Assembly (NCBI RefSeq): GCF_022489065.1
Contig: NZ_JAKVTW010000001.1
Coordinates: 186,001 to 250,000, forward strand
Reading direction: 5' to 3'
Source: Vreelandella neptunia
GTDB taxonomy: Bacteria > Pseudomonadota > Gammaproteobacteria > Pseudomonadales > Halomonadaceae
DNA length: 64,000 nucleotides
The position numbers were made by a program, and so were the translations under genes. The notes below the pieces were generated by a model. The model searched no databases, had not been told where the DNA came from, and was given only the letters and a program-made list of their open reading frames with translations. This document shows positions 1 to 8,625 of the stretch, in pieces. The first letter of the stretch is position 1. Each line of letters starts with the position of its first letter.

Positions 1-1058
1 CACCTGCTGCGAGCGATGTGGCGCCCGCACAGCGTGAAAGTGGTGCAGAGGCAGCGCCCAGTGACGTGGTTGGCGAAGAGCAAGCGGCTCATAAAAACCA
101 AGACAATGCGCAGATGTTTGCCAATCGGCTGATTAAAAATCAGAAGCGCTTAAAGAAATGGCTGAAGCAGAGCGGTGAAACCAGCTATCGTGTTTATGAC
201 GCCGATATGCCGGAGTACGCCCTAGCGGTTGATCGCTACGGTGACCGCGTGCATGTGCAAGAGTACGCGGCCCCCAGCTCGATCAACCCGGCGCAGGCGC
301 AAAAGCGCTTGTACGACGCTCTGGAAGTGATGCCCGAAGCGCTTAACGTTGACGCTAGCAAGATCTATATCAAACGCCGTGAGCGCCAAACCGGCAGCGC
401 CCAGTACCAGAAACGCGCCGCCAGCGGTGAACGTTTTGAGGTGCAAGAAGGCGAGGCGCGTCTATGGGTCAACTTGCGCGACTACCTGGATACCGGGCTG
501 TTTCTTGACCACCGTCCGGTACGGCGGAGGCTGGGTGAAATGGCTAGCGGTAAGCGTTTTCTAAACTTGTTCTGTTACACCGCCACAGCAACGGTACAGG
601 CGGCATTGGGCGGCGCCAGCGACAGTGTGAGTGTCGATATGTCGAACACTTACCTGGAGTGGGCCAAGGATAACTTTGCGCTGAATAAGCTTGATACCCG
701 TCTGCACCGGGTAGTGCGCGACGACTGTTTCCGCTGGCTGGAAACCGCCAATGCCGAGTTTGACCTGATTTTTATGGATCCACCGACATTCTCTAACTCC
801 AAGAAAATGCGTGATACGCTAGACGTACAGCGTGATCACCCGCGTCTCGTGGAGCTTGCCATGGCGCGTTTGGCGCCCGGAGGCACCTTGGTGTTCTCAA
901 ATAACCAGCGGCGCTTTAAGCTAGACGAAGCACTTAGCGAACAGTTTGCAGTAGAGGATATTACCGGGCGCAGCTTTGACCCCGATTTTCAGCGGCGAAC
1001 GAACTTACACCACGTATTTCTACTTCGCCATAAGGTCTCATTAAGAGAGCTAGTATGA
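1..1058 (+). CDS. rlmL: RlmKL 23S rRNA methyltransferase, C-terminal part (5' end outside window)
   Basis: This is the C-terminal, RlmK-like half of the bifunctional 23S rRNA methyltransferase RlmKL, which makes m7G2069 (K half) and m2G2445 (L half). The reading frame is open to the left edge of the window, so the GTG at 18 is probably internal and the gene is cut by the window. Visible features are a PUA-like segment, then a class I SAM methyltransferase fold with FCYTATATVQA as the SAM-binding loop and MDPPTFSN as the catalytic NPPY-type motif near the C-terminus. The preceding Ala/Glu-rich stretch resembles an interdomain linker. The family assignment is secure. Only the missing N-terminal THUMP/RlmL half is inferred. 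Confidence 0.9.
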   Translation, partial: PAASDVAPAQRESGAEAAPSDVVGEEQAAHKNQDNAQMFANRLIKNQKRLKKWLKQSGETSYRVYDADMPEYALAVDRYGDRVHVQEYAAPSSINPAQAQKRLYDALEVMPEALNVDASKIYIKRRERQTGSAQYQKRAASGERFEVQEGEARLWVNLRDYLDTGLFLDHRPVRRRLGEMASGKRFLNLFCYTATATVQAALGGASDSVSVDMSNTYLEWAKDNFALNKLDTRLHRVVRDDCFRWLETANAEFDLIFMDPPTFSNSKKMRDTLDVQRDHPRLVELAMARLAPGGTLVFSNNQRRFKLDEALSEQFAVEDITGRSFDPDFQRRTNLHHVFLLRHKVSLRELV

Positions 1059-1086
1059 AGAAAGCTAGTATGCAGAGAGCTTCAGT

Positions 1087-1422
1087 ATGATTCAGCTATC
1101 GCTTTACACGACCATGGGTTGTCACCTGTGTACCCAGTTAGAGGCGCTGGTGGCCGCTCTGGCGAATCAAAAGGTGTGGTTGCACCACATTGAAATTAGC
1201 GAGGATGATGCGCTGGTTGAGCGTTATGGCGTGCGCATACCGGTGCTGATGGATAGTAACGGTAATGAGTTGGATCGTGGCTTTGAGTTGGAGCGATTAA
1301 GCGACTGGTTGCGCGAACGCGGCTGGTTGGATGAAGTGGCGCTGGCGGGGTTTGTTGCCCCGCCGGATACCACCGAGCCAGTAGGCGCCTATGAACGTGA
1401 TGGACGGCGCTTTCTTGGATAA
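1087..1422 (+). CDS. glutaredoxin-like (DUF836 family) thiol protein
   Basis: A 111-aa thioredoxin-fold protein. The N-terminus reads LSLYTTMGCHLC, a beta strand followed by a CxxC redox motif (CHLC) at about residues 11-14, and RIPVLMD supplies the cis-proline loop. This pattern is typical of the short glutaredoxin-like family often found beside rlmKL in gammaproteobacteria. It probably acts as a cytosolic thiol-disulfide oxidoreductase; the substrate is unknown. It follows rlmKL by 28 bp on the same strand and is probably co-transcribed with it. It converges on the next gene with a gap of about 20 bp. Confidence 0.8.
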   Translation: MIQLSLYTTMGCHLCTQLEALVAALANQKVWLHHIEISEDDALVERYGVRIPVLMDSNGNELDRGFELERLSDWLRERGWLDEVALAGFVAPPDTTEPVGAYERDGRRFLG

Positions 1423-1443
1423 CACTTTGACTATTGATATTGG

Positions 1444-1725
1444 CTAAAGCACGTCCAACAGCGAAAGCTGGCGCATGGCTTCCTGGCCTTCAGGGGTATG
1501 GTCGGCCACTTCCAGCACCTTGCGAAACCCTCGCGAGGATTGGATGGTGGTTTCGTCCTCCAGCCACATATGGGCTTGATCCAGCGTATCGGCTAGCTGA
1601 TGTTTTAGGCCGCCAAACTGAGTGCCGATTTGGCCCCAAGCGCGGCTGAAAATCCAGTCACCAAACATATCCTGGTGAATATGAACCAACACATAGTCAT
1701 GGTTGGTTTCCCAGCGTACGATCAC
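1444..1725 (-). CDS. small WGR-domain-like protein
   Basis: A 93-aa protein whose first half follows the WGR pattern: an aromatic-rich strand (YVLVHIHQDMFGDW), then SRAWGQIG and a Gly-rich turn. WGR domains are found in PARPs and in small stand-alone bacterial proteins, and they are thought to bind nucleic acid. The GTG start is supported by AAGGAG six bases upstream. It lies between convergent or divergent housekeeping genes and has no clear operon partner. The domain call rests on pattern recognition only; the function is unknown. Confidence 0.6.
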   Translation of the reverse strand: MIVRWETNHDYVLVHIHQDMFGDWIFSRAWGQIGTQFGGLKHQLADTLDQAHMWLEDETTIQSSRGFRKVLEVADHTPEGQEAMRQLSLLDVL

Positions 1726-1822
1726 AACATTCTCCTTAGATAGCCCTTACAAGATAGCCTTGAAACACGCCTGCCCATCAGCCGTCGCGGGCGTATTGTA
1801 AAGCCCGGATACCCAAACGCCT

Positions 1823-2968
1823 ATGAAACTTGTCATCGACGCCAATATCCCCGCTGCCGAGCACTGCTTCGGCCATTTCGGTACGCTCACCCGCGTGCCA
1901 GGGCGGGAGATAAACGCCGCCCATCTTCAGGGCGCCGATGCGCTTATCGTGCGCTCCATTACCCAGGTAAACGATCAATTGCTTGGCGATAGCCCCGTGC
2001 GCTTTATCGGCACCTGCACCATCGGCACGGACCATATCGATCAGGCGGCGCTCGCTAAGCGCAATATCGCTTTTGCTAGCGCCCCAGGCTGTAATGCCGA
2101 AGCGGTGGTGGATTACGTATTGAGCAGCCTGCTAACGCTGGCTGAGCGCGATGATTGGTTACTTAGTGAGCGCACGGTGGGTATTGTTGGGGTTGGCAAT
2201 GTCGGCAGCCGCTTGCAGGCACGGCTATCGGCTATGGGCGTGGCTACGCTTGCCTGTGATCCGCCCCGGGCTGAAGAGGAGGGGCAGGATGGCTTTCACT
2301 CTTTAGACGCCCTGGTCGAGCGCTGTGACGTGCTCTGCCTGCATACGCCGCTGACTCGCGAAGGCCCTCACGCTACTTATCAACTGCTTAACGCCCAGCG
2401 CATTGATGAGCTGGCGCCAGGCAGCGTGCTGCTGAACGCTGGGCGCGGTGATTGTGTAGATGGCTTAGCGCTGCGCAGCCGTTTGGCAGGCAAAGGTGAT
2501 ATCAGTGCTGTCCTGGACGTATGGGAACAGGAGCCGGATATCGATGCAGGCTTGCGTGATCTGGTATCTCTGGCAACACCACACATTGCCGGGCATAGCC
2601 TGGATGGCAAGCTACGCGGTACCTGGATGATTCAACAAGCGCTGGCGCGCCTCTTTGAGCAGTCAAGCGAGTTGCCATTCACTGATATTTGCCCACCGCC
2701 CGCGCTGGCATCGCTGCATTTGCAGCACGCACTCCCCGTGGAAGATGCCCTGAGACTCTGTATGCGAGCAGTGTATGACGTACGCCGCGACCACGATGCG
2801 TTACAGCGCCAAACGCAGCACCACGGCATGCACAAAGGCTTTGATGACTGCCGTGCCAATTACCCGTTACGTCGCGAATTCGTCACGCTCAATGTGCAGC
2901 TATCAGGGGAGGCGTTAGCGTTAGAAGACATCCTGCGAGGGGCTGGGTTTGCAGTAACCCAAGCCTAA
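1823..2968 (+). CDS. pdxB: erythronate-4-phosphate dehydrogenase
   Basis: PdxB oxidises 4-phospho-D-erythronate in the DXP-dependent pyridoxal 5'-phosphate pathway. The 381-aa length is normal for the family. It shows the D-2-hydroxyacid dehydrogenase layout: N-terminal substrate lobe (MKLVIDANIPAAE), a Rossmann NAD site GVGNVGSR near residue 122, the catalytic Arg in NAGRGDCVD, Glu in the WEQEPD region and His in TPHIAGHS. The C-terminal extension of about 90 residues is the PdxB-specific dimerisation domain. It is monocistronic, with a hairpin terminator about 45 bp after the stop, and it converges with htpX. Confidence 0.95.
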   Translation: MKLVIDANIPAAEHCFGHFGTLTRVPGREINAAHLQGADALIVRSITQVNDQLLGDSPVRFIGTCTIGTDHIDQAALAKRNIAFASAPGCNAEAVVDYVLSSLLTLAERDDWLLSERTVGIVGVGNVGSRLQARLSAMGVATLACDPPRAEEEGQDGFHSLDALVERCDVLCLHTPLTREGPHATYQLLNAQRIDELAPGSVLLNAGRGDCVDGLALRSRLAGKGDISAVLDVWEQEPDIDAGLRDLVSLATPHIAGHSLDGKLRGTWMIQQALARLFEQSSELPFTDICPPPALASLHLQHALPVEDALRLCMRAVYDVRRDHDALQRQTQHHGMHKGFDDCRANYPLRREFVTLNVQLSGEALALEDILRGAGFAVTQA

Positions 2969-3012
2969 GTAGTGAAAATCAGGTATTGAAAAAAACAGGC
3001 AGCCAAAAACAG

Positions 3013-3036
3013 TAAGGCCCGCATCTGCGGGCCTTA
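3013..3036. terminator. bidirectional intrinsic terminator between pdxB and htpX
   Basis: AAGGCCCGCA and TGCGGGCCTT form a perfect 10-bp inverted repeat around a minimal loop, between two convergent genes. A/T-rich flanks lie on both sides, so it can serve either strand. Confidence 0.8.
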
Positions 3037-3060
3037 AACGTTTAGCGTCGTTATAAACAC

Positions 3061-3966
3061 TTACTGACGATAAGCGGCTTCTTTCAGTGCGCGGATGCGC
3101 TCATCAAGAGGTGGGTGGCTGGCAAACAGCTTTTCCACCAGCGAGCGGGTTTGGCCTTTGGTGATGGCCATGGCACGCAGCGTGTCGGGCATTTGATCGG
3201 GCATTTCGGTTTCGGTTTTCAAACGTGCCAGCGCGCTGACCATGGCATTGGTGCCCGCCAAGCGCGCGCCTGCTTCATCGGCGCGGTATTCGCGGTAGCG
3301 CGAGAACCAGGCAACGATTGCTGAGGCTAAAATGCCAAATACGATCTCCGCGACCATGACCACGGCGAAGTAGCCCATAAAGCCCAGTCCACCACCGCCT
3401 TCACTGCGGCTGCGTAGGAAATTATCGACCAAGTGTGCCACTACCCGGGCAAAGAACATCACAAAGGTGTTCACCACGCCCTGAATCAGCGCCAGGGTGA
3501 CCATGTCACCATTAGCAACGTGGCCAATCTCATGTGCCAGTACCGCGCGCACTTCTTCCGGTCGCATGCGATTCATCAATCCTGCGGAGACGGCCACCAG
3601 CGCATCGTTTTTATTCCAGCCTGTCGCAAAGGCGTTGGATTGTTGCGCGGGAAATATGCCTACTTCCGGGGTTTTGATGCCCGCTTCACGGGAGAGCTCA
3701 GCGACCGTATCCAGCAACCACTGTTCGGTGGAGTTGGAGGGCGTTTCGATAATCACCGTGCCGGTGCTGCGCTTGGCCATCCATTTGGAGATAAACAGCG
3801 AGATAATGGAACCCGCCATGCCGAAGATAAAGCAGAAAATCAGCAGGCTAGTAAAGTTGATGCCCTGACTACGCAGGTAGCTCTCTACGCCAAGCAGGCG
3901 CAGGGTAATGCTGGCCACCAGCAAGACCGCTATGTTGGTGCCTAAAAACAGCAGAATTCGCATCAT
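3061..3966 (-). CDS. htpX: membrane zinc metalloprotease HtpX
   Basis: A 301-aa M48-family inner-membrane protease that works with FtsH in quality control of misfolded membrane proteins. Two N-terminal membrane helices (about residues 4-22 and 36-58) precede the catalytic HEIGH zinc motif near residue 144. Two more helices follow, then [11 protein letters not shown], where the Glu is the third zinc ligand. The length matches the E. coli protein. The gene is monocistronic, and a heat-shock-type promoter candidate lies about 50-80 bp upstream of the start. Confidence 0.95.
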   Translation of the reverse strand: MMRILLFLGTNIAVLLVASITLRLLGVESYLRSQGINFTSLLIFCFIFGMAGSIISLFISKWMAKRSTGTVIIETPSNSTEQWLLDTVAELSREAGIKTPEVGIFPAQQSNAFATGWNKNDALVAVSAGLMNRMRPEEVRAVLAHEIGHVANGDMVTLALIQGVVNTFVMFFARVVAHLVDNFLRSRSEGGGGLGFMGYFAVVMVAEIVFGILASAIVAWFSRYREYRADEAGARLAGTNAMVSALARLKTETEMPDQMPDTLRAMAITKGQTRSLVEKLFASHPPLDERIRALKEAAYRQ

Positions 3967-4017
3967 GGTGCAGGTTCTCCCTTAAGATTTATCGAAGCAA
4001 CGCTAGATTAATGGCTT

Positions 4018-4046
4018 AGATACGTGCTGTTGATGGCAGTTTCAAG
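4018..4046 (-). promoter_or_regulatory. candidate sigma32 promoter of htpX
   Basis: On the minus strand a perfect CTTGAAA (-35) is followed after 14 bp by ACGTATCT, a partial match to the heat-shock -10 CCCCATNT. The position, about 50 bp before the htpX start, and the known sigma32 control of htpX in E. coli make it plausible. The -10 is imperfect. Confidence 0.4.
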
Positions 4047-4072
4047 TCATGGGGTGTTTAACACATCCACAT

Positions 4073-5320
4073 TTACTGCCGGTAGCGCGACAAGAAGTTA
4101 GCAAAGCGATCCAGTGCATCACCCAACTGATCTGCCCAGGGCAGGGTCACGATGCGCACATGATCGGGTTCGGGCCAGTTAAAGGCGGTACCCTGCACCA
4201 GCAATATTTTTTCCTGCAGCAGTAGATCCAGCACCATCTGCTGGTCGTCTTTAATGTTGAATACTTTAGGGTCGAGGCGCGGAAAGGCGTAGAGCGCGCC
4301 TTTTGGGGTTACACAGGAAACGCCGGGGATCGCATTCAGCTTCTCGATAGTGATATCGCGCTGGGCAAGTAGCCGACCGCCGGGCAGGATTAAATCATTG
4401 ATCGACTGATAGCCCCCCAGCGCGGTTTGAATCGCATGCTGGGCGGGCACGTTAGCGCACAGCCGCATGGAGGCCAGCATATTCAGCCCCTGGATATAGT
4501 CCTGGGCGTTTAACTTGGCCAGGGTGCCAGAAATAATCATCCAGCCGGAGCGAAACCCTGCGCAGCGATAGCTCTTTGACAGCCCGTTCATGGTGATGAC
4601 TAACTGGTCATCGTCCGCCAGCGCACCCGTAGCGGTGTGCTCAACGCCGTCATACAAAATCTTGTCGTAGATCTCGTCAGAGAACACCACTAGGTTGTGC
4701 TGCTTGGCGATCTCCAATACTTCTTTGACCACCGCGGGCGGATAGACTGCACCGGTCGGGTTATTGGGGTTAATCAGCACAATGGCGCGCGTATGGCTGG
4801 TGATCTTGGCGCGAATATCTGCCATGTCAGGCGTCCAGTCGGCCTGCTCGTCGCACAAATAGTGCACCGCATGGCCACCGGAAAGGTGAGCGGCGGCGGT
4901 CCAGAGCGGGTAGTCCGGCGCCGGAATCAATACCTCATCGCCGTCGTTGAGCAGAGCCTGCATGGCCATCACGATCAGCTCAGAGACGCCGTTGCCAATG
5001 AAGATATCCTCAATGCCCACCCCTGGAATCTGCTTGCGCTGGCACTCCTGCATGATCGCTTTACGGGCAGAGTAGAGGCCTTTGGAGTCGCAGTAGCCCT
5101 GGGCCGTGGGCAGGTTACGCATCACATCCTGAAGAATCTCTTCTGGCGCCTCAAAACCAAACGGCGCGGGATTGCCGATGTTGAGCTTGAGAATTCGCTG
5201 GCCTTCCTCTTCCAGGCGCTTGGCGTGGTCGAGCACCGGGCCGCGAATGTCATAGCAGACATTGTGCAGCTTATGAGATTTCTTCAACGGTTGTGGTTCG
5301 TGCGACTGCGGGGTATCCAT
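4073..5320 (-). CDS. alaA: AlaA-type alanine/glutamate aminotransferase
   Basis: A fold-type I PLP aminotransferase of about 415 aa, close to E. coli AlaA, which transfers the amino group of glutamate to pyruvate. Landmarks are KLNIGNPAPFGF near the N-terminus, NPNNPTGAVY, SDEIYDKILYDG, and the PLP lysine in NGLSKSYRCAGFR. The ATG at 5320 (MDTPQSHEP) is preferred over an in-frame TTG 42 bases upstream, because family members start near KKSHKL. It stands alone between htpX and the GTPase gene on the same strand. Confidence 0.85.
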   Translation of the reverse strand: MDTPQSHEPQPLKKSHKLHNVCYDIRGPVLDHAKRLEEEGQRILKLNIGNPAPFGFEAPEEILQDVMRNLPTAQGYCDSKGLYSARKAIMQECQRKQIPGVGIEDIFIGNGVSELIVMAMQALLNDGDEVLIPAPDYPLWTAAAHLSGGHAVHYLCDEQADWTPDMADIRAKITSHTRAIVLINPNNPTGAVYPPAVVKEVLEIAKQHNLVVFSDEIYDKILYDGVEHTATGALADDDQLVITMNGLSKSYRCAGFRSGWMIISGTLAKLNAQDYIQGLNMLASMRLCANVPAQHAIQTALGGYQSINDLILPGGRLLAQRDITIEKLNAIPGVSCVTPKGALYAFPRLDPKVFNIKDDQQMVLDLLLQEKILLVQGTAFNWPEPDHVRIVTLPWADQLGDALDRFANFLSRYRQ

Positions 5321-5409
5321 GAGGTGTCTGTCCAAAAGTAGCGAGAGGCCCAAAGTATCCAAAAGGTAAGCGCCTACAAGCCGTCATCGGCTAACAGGCT
5401 GCCAAACCA

Positions 5410-6366
5410 TTATGCGTCGGAAAGGTCTTGATTGTCTTCGTTGTTTTGCACGGGCGGTGGTGGAATATCCGCCGGCGTTTCAAGGGTTAGTCGGCCCAGC
5501 TTGCCATCGCGCAGTTCGTGAAGCAGTACTTCCGCGCCGCGATGCAGGTCGACGGCACCGCCGGGGCGCAGGCCGCCACGCCGGGCAGCAATATCTTTCA
5601 AAATGGCGTTGCCGTCAAAGCCGGCAATAGCGAGAAAGTCGGGCTTTTTGGGGCCATCGGCATCAATGTCGTGGGGAATGTCCGGCGCGGCGTAGGGTGG
5701 CAGCTCTTTAAGCTTATACCGGGTAGTGAGCGCTTCGGGGTAGCGCTTGGCGAGCTCCGCGCTGGTAACAATGGCTACATCGGTGTACTCAATGGCCGTG
5801 TCGCGAATGGCACCGGTGGCGGCGAGGCGGTAGGCGCTGGCCTGGTCTTCAATTTTGGGCCACAGCACGCCGGGGGTGTCGGTAAGCGCGACACGCCCAT
5901 CAATGCGCACCTTTTGCTGGCGCTTAGTGACCGCCGGCTCGTTGCCGGTTTTAGCGATTTTTCGTCCAGCCAAGCCATTAATCAGCGTGGACTTACCGAC
6001 ATTGGGTATGCCCATCACCATTACCCGCACATCCCGGTCCGCGCGCACCGCGCCGGCTAGCTCATGGCATAGTTTGGGAATCTGCTTGAGCTCGCGGGTG
6101 TTGGTGGTAGTAACAGCAAGGGCTCGCATGTTCTCTTGGGCATCAAAGTGGGCGACCCATTCTGCCGTCCGTTCTGGGTCGGCAAGATCGGCGCGGGAGA
6201 GAATTTTCAGTACCGGCTTATGGCGCGTTAGCTCGGCCAGCATCGGGTTGGCGCTGGAGTAGGGCAGACGCGCATCGAGTACCTCGATTACGACGTCAAT
6301 TTCAGGCAGCACCTCCTTAATCTGGCGGCGGGCCTTGTTCATATGTCCGGGGAACCAGCCGAGCAT
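5410..6366 (-). CDS. ribosome-biogenesis GTPase YlqF/RbgA family
   Basis: A circularly permuted GTPase. The G4-like motif (LSRADL, in place of NKxD) comes before G1 (GIPNVGKST) and G3 (DTPGVLWP), which is diagnostic of the YlqF/YawG family. The N-terminus GWFPGHMNKARRQI is the family signature. RbgA promotes a late step of 50S subunit assembly in Bacillus; the role in gammaproteobacteria is inferred. The start at 6366 is set by AGGAGA six bases upstream; an earlier in-frame ATG lacks a ribosome binding site. About 318 aa, a normal length. Confidence 0.88.
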   Translation of the reverse strand: MLGWFPGHMNKARRQIKEVLPEIDVVIEVLDARLPYSSANPMLAELTRHKPVLKILSRADLADPERTAEWVAHFDAQENMRALAVTTTNTRELKQIPKLCHELAGAVRADRDVRVMVMGIPNVGKSTLINGLAGRKIAKTGNEPAVTKRQQKVRIDGRVALTDTPGVLWPKIEDQASAYRLAATGAIRDTAIEYTDVAIVTSAELAKRYPEALTTRYKLKELPPYAAPDIPHDIDADGPKKPDFLAIAGFDGNAILKDIAARRGGLRPGGAVDLHRGAEVLLHELRDGKLGRLTLETPADIPPPPVQNNEDNQDLSDA

Positions 6367-6463
6367 CAGTCTCTCCTGAAAGTACAAAAATAGCAGCACA
6401 AAAAAAGCGGGCTGCTATTGTAGCACCCGCCTTGCTGGTTTCCTTGCGAGGATTTAGCGCTGA

Positions 6464-6862
6464 TTACTCGTCAGGGTGGAATTCCAGTGATACTGAGTTA
6501 ATGCAGTAGCGCAATCCGGTGGTGTCGGGTGGCCCATCGGGAAATACATGACCCAGGTGGGCATCGCAGTGGGAGCAGACCACCTCTGTGCGCTGCATAC
6601 CGTGTGTGGTGTCGGTATGCTCCTCTACACAGCGGGTGCCCAGCGGCCGGTCAAAGCTTGGCCAGCCGCAGCCAGCGTCAAACTTGTGCTCGTTTTCGAA
6701 CAGCGGCGCATGGCAACAAACGCAGTGATAGATGCCCTGCGCATCGCGCACCTGATAGTCGCCGGTGAATGGGCGCTCTGTGCCCTTTTCACGCGCTACG
6801 CGGTACTGCTCGGGTGTTAGCTGCTGTTGCCATTCGTCGGGGGATTTTTCTATTTTCGCCAT
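6464..6862 (-). CDS. msrB: peptide-methionine (R)-S-oxide reductase
   Basis: MsrB reduces the R epimer of methionine sulfoxide in oxidised proteins using thioredoxin. The 132-aa protein has both zinc CxxC pairs (CVCC and CSHC), the [10 protein letters not shown] segment and the catalytic Cys in [14 protein letters not shown] seven bases upstream supports the ATG at 6862 ([11 protein letters not shown]). The gene stands alone; the 135-bp space to the next gene shows no obvious terminator. Confidence 0.95.
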   Translation of the reverse strand: MAKIEKSPDEWQQQLTPEQYRVAREKGTERPFTGDYQVRDAQGIYHCVCCHAPLFENEHKFDAGCGWPSFDRPLGTRCVEEHTDTTHGMQRTEVVCSHCDAHLGHVFPDGPPDTTGLRYCINSVSLEFHPDE

Positions 6863-6998
6863 GGGGTTCTCCTTTCCCTCTGGTTTCAATCATTCAGAGG
6901 CTTATTAGGCAGACTAGCTTATCACTTGTGTAAGTGACAGCTAGCCATCTAACCAAGTTCAGCCAGTACGAAGGCTAAGAAAACCATCAGTCCGCTTA

Positions 6999-8585
6999 TT
7001 ATAAGCTTGCCGCGCCGCCGTTACTGCGCGGGTCGTGGGCGCTCTCTATTAAACCATCCGGGTGGTGCACAATACCACCCGCATGGCCCATGGTGTCGCT
7101 GAACGCGTCAGGTAGAACTTCCACATCGTGGCCCGCCGTTGCCAGGGCGGTGACTAGCTCGTCGTCAAAGCGCGCTTCGAGCTTTAAGTTAGTGCTGGTT
7201 TCGCCCCAGGTACGCCCGAGTAGCCAGCGCGGCGCGGTAATCGCCTGCTGAAGTGGCATGCCGTGCAGGGCATAGCGTGAGAACACCGCCGCCTGGGTTT
7301 GTGGCTGACCTTCACCGCCCATGGTGCCGTAGACCATGGTGCGGCCATCGTTAAACTTGGCCAGTGCCGGGTTTAGGGTATGGAAGGGTTTACGGCCAGG
7401 GGCTAGGCCGCGCAGGTCGTCGGGATTCAGCGAAAAGCTGATGCCGCGGTTCTGCCATAGCACGCCGCTTTCCGGCAGCACCACGCCGCTGCCAAACTCC
7501 CAGTAGATGCTCTGGATGAAGCTCACTGCACGGCCTTCGCTATCTACGGTGCCCATCCAAATGGTGTCACCTGGAGCAGGCTCATGTGGCCAGGGTAGGG
7601 CGCGCTGTGGATCAACGTTAGCTGCCTCTACACTAATATTTTCTTCGCTGAGTAAGTTTTGTAGCTGCGTAGGCACACGGTCGGGGTCAGTGACGTTTTG
7701 GTCACGCAGGATAAAGGCACGCTTGGTGGCTTCAATCAGGCCATGCAGATGGTCAAAACCGTTTGGCTCGGCGGCTTTTAGGCGCTCGTAAATACCTAAA
7801 ATCATTAACGACGCCATACCCTGGGTCGGCGCTGGCAAGTTATACAGCGTGGCATCCTGGAGGGTGACTTCCAGCGGTGTGACCCGTTGGGCGCGGTAGG
7901 CGTGAAAGTCAGCCAAGCGCAGAGGGCTGCCGACGGCCTCTAAGTCTCGCGCCATGCTGGTGGCCAGTTCGCCGCGGTAGAAATCATCTAATCCTGCTTC
8001 TGCCAAACGCTTGAGTGTGGCGGCCAAACGCGGCTGGCTCAGCCGTTGGCCTTCACGGGGCACCTGACCATTAAGCAGAAGGGCATCGCTAAAGCCTGGG
8101 CTTTGGGATAAACGCTCTACGTGTTTGGCAGTGAGCGCCTCTTGGCTTTGGGAAACCGCAATGCCCGCTTCGGCATGATGAATGGCATCGGCCAGTAGGG
8201 TGGTGAGCGGAAGTGACTTGCCCCATGCGGATGCCACGTTCAGTGCTTCATGCCAGCCGCCAATGGTGCCCGCCATGGTAAGCGCAGCTTTAGGGCCGCG
8301 CTCGGGAATCTGCGTTTCACCAGCGTAGAAATCTGCATTAGCAAAGCCCGCTGCAGGGCCGCAGGCGTCAATGGCAATGGGGGCTTTGCCTGGCTCATGA
8401 ATGAGCCAGAAGCCATCGCCGCCCAGTGCGTTCATATGCGGGTAAACCACCGCAATGGCGGCCGCCGCTGCGACCATCGCTTCCACCGCATTGCCGCCCT
8501 GTTTCAACACATCTCGACCGGCGCTGGCGGCTAGGTGGTGAGGAGCGACGCAGCTGCCGCCATAACTACGTTGAGTATGAAGCAT
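6999..8585 (-). CDS. gamma-glutamyltransferase family hydrolase (Ggt/HpxW-like)
   Basis: An Ntn-hydrolase of 528 aa. Family marks are GGNAVEAMVAAAAA, HMNALGGDGFW, the presumed autoprocessing/nucleophile Thr in GDTIWMGTVD, and the Gly-rich GTMGGEGQPQ near the C-terminus. There is no secretion signal, so it is cytosolic, unlike periplasmic Ggt. Cytosolic members include the oxamate amidohydrolase HpxW and YwrD types. It is the last gene of a leftward operon with a TRAP transporter (40-bp gap). This suggests it hydrolyses the imported amide or gamma-glutamyl compound, possibly releasing ammonia. The substrate is inferred, not shown. Confidence 0.75.
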   Translation of the reverse strand: MLHTQRSYGGSCVAPHHLAASAGRDVLKQGGNAVEAMVAAAAAIAVVYPHMNALGGDGFWLIHEPGKAPIAIDACGPAAGFANADFYAGETQIPERGPKAALTMAGTIGGWHEALNVASAWGKSLPLTTLLADAIHHAEAGIAVSQSQEALTAKHVERLSQSPGFSDALLLNGQVPREGQRLSQPRLAATLKRLAEAGLDDFYRGELATSMARDLEAVGSPLRLADFHAYRAQRVTPLEVTLQDATLYNLPAPTQGMASLMILGIYERLKAAEPNGFDHLHGLIEATKRAFILRDQNVTDPDRVPTQLQNLLSEENISVEAANVDPQRALPWPHEPAPGDTIWMGTVDSEGRAVSFIQSIYWEFGSGVVLPESGVLWQNRGISFSLNPDDLRGLAPGRKPFHTLNPALAKFNDGRTMVYGTMGGEGQPQTQAAVFSRYALHGMPLQQAITAPRWLLGRTWGETSTNLKLEARFDDELVTALATAGHDVEVLPDAFSDTMGHAGGIVHHPDGLIESAHDPRSNGGAASL

Positions 8586-8625
8586 TTTTGATTCCTTGTT
8601 GTTAACTAAATACTAATGCAAGACG